Of a stretch of 64,000 bases of DNA, positions 59,275-64,000 are shown in pieces. Source of the stretch: an uncultured Ruminococcus sp. (GTDB taxonomy: Bacteria > Bacillota > Clostridia > Oscillospirales > Ruminococcaceae). The number at the start of each line of letters is the position of its first letter. Position 1 is the first letter of the stretch. The position numbers and the translations under genes were made by a program. The DNA lies in assembly GCA_947178575.1 (NCBI GenBank), contig CAMWYX010000007.1, positions 1-64,000 of the forward strand. The letters run 5' to 3'. The notes below the pieces were generated by a model. It was given only the letters and a program-made list of their open reading frames with translations. It had not been told where the DNA came from and ran no database searches.

Positions 59275-62238
59275 TTATTCTGTTCTGAGTGCCTCAACAG
59301 GGTCTTTCTTTGATGCGACGCTTGACGGAATAAGTCCTGCGATAAATGTCAGGAACATACTTATACATACAAGTATGATTCCGCCAACCGGCGGTAAACT
59401 CGAATACAGCGTGTCGAGACTTGTAACACTGTGAATTATCAGATTTATCGGGATATTCAGAAGCATGGTACAGCCGATTCCGATAAGTCCTGCACAAAGT
59501 CCGACAAGCAGGGTTTCTGCATTGAATACCGTGGAAACGTCATGCTTTGAAGCTCCGATAGCTCGCAGAATACCGATTTCACGGGTACGCTCCAGAACTG
59601 AAATATACGTGATTATGCCTATCATTATTGATGATACTACAAGCGAGATTCCGACAAATGCGATAAGAAGATAAGAAATACCGCTTATGATACTTGTGAT
59701 TGACGACATCAGCAGTGCGACAACATCGGTATAATGAATGACATTTTTTTCTTCCTGCTGTTCGTTGTAATCGGCGATAATATCGGATATAGCGTCCTTA
59801 TCCTCGAAAGTACGGGCAAATATGCTGATAGATGACGGGTCATCAAGACTGGCTTTTCCGAGTTTCTTCATATTATCCTCGTGAGAATAATCGGAAACCT
59901 GTTCCGGAGTATATTCATCAAAGATAAGCGAATATACATATGGCGAAATTTTTGCTTTTTCAAGAGCCTTTGCGAGTTCTTTATCTGTCTTATCCGAAAG
60001 TTTTGCGAGTGCCTGTGCCGAATACTGTTCTGTAATCTGGGTTTTTATGGCTTCCTGTGCGAACGTCTGTATTTCCTCGTCGGACATTGACGCTGCATAG
60101 GATTCTATCTGCTCTGCACTTACACCGATTTCTTCGGCATACTGAGTTTTTATCTGCTCCATGAATTTATCACGGTCGAAATCTTTCATAGCCTCCGCAA
60201 CCTGTGCCTGAAGCTGTTCCGGTTCGGGCTGAGACATTGCGAAACGATAAATATTAGCCTTTTCGATTTCATCTGCGGATTCGATATATTCCTTAGCCGT
60301 TTCGGCTTTTTCCTCGTCGGTAGGTTCGACATAATCATCTGTCATGAACTTTGTACCGGTAAGCAAATCATTTTCGGTATCAGATTCCTGAGCCTTTACA
60401 AGAACGCTGTCATTTGTTTTGTTTACGGCATATTGTGTGAGTTCCGAAGTATATCCGATATATCCCTTAATCATGGCATTCTTGACATTTTCATTCGGGC
60501 GTACAAATCCGACGATTTTTATTTCCGTACCCACATCATCGGATTTGAACAGATAATCCATTCCTGTCTCGTTCTCCATGAGATTTTTTGCCGACGTATC
60601 GCCATCATTATACTGATATGTCTCAAACGGAAGTATCATCTTGAATTTACGGTTCATCAGTTCGTCCAAATCCCATTCTGTCTCGCCGTAGTCCTCAATT
60701 TCGGAATTACTCATGACGGATTTCATATGTTCTTTAAATTCGGCAGGGTCTTTAAGACCCATTGTATAGAGGAAAAAGTCCGGAATCTCGTTGTTTTTCG
60801 TGAGAACCACAACAGCTTCGTCATAGCTGTCTGGCCATTCGCCTTTTACTATTTCATATTGTTCTTTAACAATATCATTAACGCCTGTGCCGTCCTCACG
60901 TGGAAGGAGTTCCTCAAGAACCTGAAATCCGAACATTGACATTTCGGCACGAGCCATATCATTCCCCATCATACTGCTCATCATCGAACTGTTACCCATA
61001 TCGAAAGCATCGGCGTACAAATCCATGAAATCTACTTTTATAATATCGCCGTTTGGGTCTTCCGTATAAATATTAATCGGTACATCATACGAATATGCCA
61101 GAGCCGTTGAGCGTTCTGATATTTCTTCATTGTTATCAAGAAACGCCTTGAAATCCTTCATATTGTTTATCTGTTTTGCGACGGAGTTCATATTATTGAA
61201 CATTTCGTACATCATAGTATTTGAATAGAGTTTATCCTGTTCAAACACTCTGTCCTCATATTCTTTCCGACTGTCCATCATTGCGGTCATAATTGCGGAA
61301 GTATCGGCGTTTTCACGGGTTATCTGCAAAGGATATGACGAAAGCGTTTCTTCCTGAATATCATTGATATATGTATTTATTCCGGTTGAAAGAGAAAGAA
61401 TTGTTGCAATTCCGATAATACCGATAGAACCGGCAAAAGCTGTAAGAATCGTGCGTCCTTTCTTTGTCATCAGATTGTTCATTGAAAGCGATAACGCTGT
61501 ACCGAAAGACATAGAAACTCTTTTTTTCTTTTCTGTTTTTTCGGCTTCGGGATTTTCCGGAGTATACGGATTTGTGTCATCGACGACATTTCCGTCTTTT
61601 ACACGTACTATACGGTTTGCGTAATCCTCGGCGAGTTCCGGATTATGAGTTACCATGACAACAAGTTTATCCTTGGCAATTTCTTTAAGGAGTTCCATAA
61701 CCTGAATAGAAGTTTCACTGTCAAGAGCTCCGGTAGGCTCATCGGCGAGGAGAATATCAGGGTTATTTATAAGTGCACGGGCGATAGCGACTCTCTGCAT
61801 CTGTCCGCCGGACATCTGACTCGGACGCTTATTGATTTGCTGACCAAGACCGACTTTTTCAAGGGCTTCCTTAGCTCTTTTTCTTCTTTCCGATTTTGAA
61901 ACGCCGGATATGGTCAGTGCGAGTTCTACATTTGAAAGAACTGTCTGGTGCGGAATAAGGTTATAGCTCTGAAAAACAAAACCTATCGAGTGATTGCGGT
62001 AAGCGTCCCAGTCACGGCTTTTGTATTTTTTTGTGGAAACGCCGTTTATCACGAGGTCGCCCGACGTGTAATGGTCAAGACCTCCGATAATATTGAGCAT
62101 TGTAGTTTTTCCGCAGCCGGAATGACCGAGTATCGCCACAAACTCATTTTCACGGAACGCAATGCTGACACCGTTAAGAGCAGTTACAGCATTATCGCCT
62201 GTGCCGTAAGTTTTTACGACATCTTTCAGTTGAAGCAT
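59275..62238 (-). CDS. ABC transporter, fused ATPase and MacB/FtsX-like permease
   Basis: Walker A GHSGCGKTT, signature MSGGQMQR, permease C-terminus VLERTREIGILRAIGAS. Confidence 0.93.
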   Translation of the reverse strand: MLQLKDVVKTYGTGDNAVTALNGVSIAFRENEFVAILGHSGCGKTTMLNIIGGLDHYTSGDLVINGVSTKKYKSRDWDAYRNHSIGFVFQSYNLIPHQTVLSNVELALTISGVSKSERRKRAKEALEKVGLGQQINKRPSQMSGGQMQRVAIARALINNPDILLADEPTGALDSETSIQVMELLKEIAKDKLVVMVTHNPELAEDYANRIVRVKDGNVVDDTNPYTPENPEAEKTEKKKRVSMSFGTALSLSMNNLMTKKGRTILTAFAGSIGIIGIATILSLSTGINTYINDIQEETLSSYPLQITRENADTSAIMTAMMDSRKEYEDRVFEQDKLYSNTMMYEMFNNMNSVAKQINNMKDFKAFLDNNEEISERSTALAYSYDVPINIYTEDPNGDIIKVDFMDLYADAFDMGNSSMMSSMMGNDMARAEMSMFGFQVLEELLPREDGTGVNDIVKEQYEIVKGEWPDSYDEAVVVLTKNNEIPDFFLYTMGLKDPAEFKEHMKSVMSNSEIEDYGETEWDLDELMNRKFKMILPFETYQYNDGDTSAKNLMENETGMDYLFKSDDVGTEIKIVGFVRPNENVKNAMIKGYIGYTSELTQYAVNKTNDSVLVKAQESDTENDLLTGTKFMTDDYVEPTDEEKAETAKEYIESADEIEKANIYRFAMSQPEPEQLQAQVAEAMKDFDRDKFMEQIKTQYAEEIGVSAEQIESYAASMSDEEIQTFAQEAIKTQITEQYSAQALAKLSDKTDKELAKALEKAKISPYVYSLIFDEYTPEQVSDYSHEDNMKKLGKASLDDPSSISIFARTFEDKDAISDIIADYNEQQEEKNVIHYTDVVALLMSSITSIISGISYLLIAFVGISLVVSSIMIGIITYISVLERTREIGILRAIGASKHDVSTVFNAETLLVGLCAGLIGIGCTMLLNIPINLIIHSVTSLDTLYSSLPPVGGIILVCISMFLTFIAGLIPSSVASKKDPVEALRTE

Positions 62239-62352
62239 GAAAAAAATCCCCCTTACAAATATTTCTTAACTGTCAAAACAAAAACGTCTAATAATTATTA
62301 TAGCATTATGACGAATATCTGTCAATATTTTTGTTATAATTTCACTGATTTT

Positions 62353-64000
62353 TCACCTGATAACGATTTCTTTTTCCAGTTCGATTGAATAGAGCAGAAG
62401 ACTTTTGACTGTTTTTCCGGTAGTGAGTTCAAGAGCGGATTTATATATTTCGAGCTGTCTTGTATAGCGTTCACGGAGTTCTTCGGCTGAAATTCCACGG
62501 TCGGATTTATAATCGACTATGACTATTCCGTCCTGCTCCTCGTACATAAGGTCAATGATTCCTTTTATCATGCTGTCGGATTTTTTCAGGCGGTCAAAAA
62601 CGGGATTTGAAACCGCAATTTCCCTCGCCGCAACGGTGAATTTTTTTTCACGTTCGTATCGTATTGAATTTTTAATCCGGAAATACAGCGGACTTCTGAA
62701 AAACGCACGGACTTTCCGGAAACTGATACTTGAAGCCTGTGCCGATGTGAGAAATCCGGCAGTTCTGAGGCGTTCTGTTTCTGCCTTTGTATCTTTTATG
62801 GCGTTATCAAAATTACAATACTGGAAAAAAGTATGTATTGCCGTACCTCGTTCCGCACCGGTCAGCTTTCCATTTCCTGTTATAAATTTCGGGCGTTTAA
62901 GGCGGAAATCAAATTCTTTTTCCTCTGAAAACTTCTTTGATATTTCCGTAACGCTGAGTTTTGCCGGAGTTTCGGAAAGTGTTCTGTCATAAGTGCTGTT
63001 GATGATACTGCGGAGTTCGCTGACGATTTTCGGGTCAGCAGGCGGAGAGGACATTGTTTCGTCAGCAAGTTCAGATTTTTCAGGATTTCTGCACAATTTA
63101 AAATCGAAAATCTGTCTATTGCAGTCATACGCCGGAAATCCGAAACCGCATTCGATTCCGGCGAGTTCCGCAATTTCCGGAAAATCGCAGTGCATCATAA
63201 GGCAAAGCCAGAACCAGTCGGAAAAGCTAATCGCCTTTGATACAAGATTTTCTATATTATTTCCGTCCACGATACACTCGCTGATAAGTGAATTTATTCG
63301 CTTTTTAGCCTCTTCACCGCACCGTAGATTTATAAACAGCTGCTGTCTTGCTCTTGTAAGACCGACATATAAAAGTCGCATTTCCTCGCTTCTGGAATCA
63401 CGCTGACCCTCATTGCAGAGCATTATCTGCTGGAAAGTCTTGTATTTTCTTACAAGTGATTTATCATAAAGTATAAATCCTATTCTGCCGTCATCACTGC
63501 ACATTACATTGTTTGAATCAAACTTGAATCTGGTTGAAGTTTCCGCTATAAATACGAATGGATATTCAAGACCTTTCGATTTATGAAATGTCTGGACTAT
63601 AACATAATCGCCCGATGATGCCGATACTCCGCCCTGATTATAGTCGCCTTTCTCGATAACACGGTCGATATGGCGTATAAATCCGCTGAGACCTCCGCTT
63701 CCGTCGGCTGACGCAAGAGATTCATAATTGCGGGCATACTGTATTAAAATTCTGAGATTTGCACGTTTTCTGTCGCCGTCGATATACTGCTCCATTACGG
63801 AAATGAAATCGGTTTCATCGTAAATCATATTTATAAGTTCGCCGATAGTCATGGTTATCGAATTAATCCGGAATCTGTCAACGGATTCAATGAACTGCCG
63901 GCACTGTTCTGCAAGAGAAACATCAAAGTCCTCAAATTCACCGCCGACAATCTGCTTAAGAAGTGTAAAAAGCGGAGTTTTACAGCCGAAAGTTTTTATA
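62353..64000 (-). CDS. addA: ATP-dependent helicase/nuclease subunit A, partial
   Basis: VQTFHKSKGLEYPFVFIAETS, YVGLTRARQQL, nuclease GIIDLMYEEQDGIVIVDYKSD; frame stays open upstream of 63852 to the window edge. Confidence 0.85.
   Translation of the reverse strand, partial: IKTFGCKTPLFTLLKQIVGGEFEDFDVSLAEQCRQFIESVDRFRINSITMTIGELINMIYDETDFISVMEQYIDGDRKRANLRILIQYARNYESLASADGSGGLSGFIRHIDRVIEKGDYNQGGVSASSGDYVIVQTFHKSKGLEYPFVFIAETSTRFKFDSNNVMCSDDGRIGFILYDKSLVRKYKTFQQIMLCNEGQRDSRSEEMRLLYVGLTRARQQLFINLRCGEEAKKRINSLISECIVDGNNIENLVSKAISFSDWFWLCLMMHCDFPEIAELAGIECGFGFPAYDCNRQIFDFKLCRNPEKSELADETMSSPPADPKIVSELRSIINSTYDRTLSETPAKLSVTEISKKFSEEKEFDFRLKRPKFITGNGKLTGAERGTAIHTFFQYCNFDNAIKDTKAETERLRTAGFLTSAQASSISFRKVRAFFRSPLYFRIKNSIRYEREKKFTVAAREIAVSNPVFDRLKKSDSMIKGIIDLMYEEQDGIVIVDYKSDRGISAEELRERYTRQLEIYKSALELTTGKTVKSLLLYSIELEKEIVIR

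Noticed and set aside
62353-63852. addA starting at 63852 as listed in the ORF track
   Set aside because: Reading frame continues open upstream to the window edge (..FEDFDVSLAEQCRQFIESVDRFRINSIT-M), so the gene is truncated by the window.

Overview
This 64 kb chromosomal window comes from a low-GC anaerobic Firmicute. Gene content and protein style (lysine Ddh pathway, Thr-rich lipoproteins, glycyl-radical PFL) look Ruminococcus/Oscillospiraceae-like; this is inference. Most of it is housekeeping: tyrS, mltG, thyX, murT-gatD, a lysine-riboswitch asd-dapA-dapB-ddh operon, queA, tgt, secA, hslO, hflX, T-box-controlled asnS-asnA, purL, mtaB, rpsF-ssb-rpsR, an LTA-synthase-like protein, a MacB-like ABC transporter, and a partial addA at the right edge. 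Two loci stand out. (1) Pyruvate formate-lyase at 14.9-17.5 kb is physically split. The 692-aa catalytic core ends before the glycyl-radical domain, and the radical loop (RVSGYAVNF) is on a separate 79-aa ORF. Between them lies a translationally coupled 66-aa Cys-motif protein that resembles a radical-less partial copy of that domain. (2) About 610 nt on the minus strand (42.34-42.95 kb) has a consensus promoter, a Rho-independent terminator, long-range complementary arms and degenerate internal repeats, but no ORF on that strand. It is a candidate large structured ncRNA. Secondary items include a motor-less DUF4011 protein upstream of murT, a Crh-like degenerate HPr, a 90-aa membrane protein with the OadB GGADxPTA signature, a mosaic cluster with duplicated gene-tail remnants, and IS200/IS605-like hairpin remnants. 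No tRNA, rRNA, CRISPR array or complete IS element was found.
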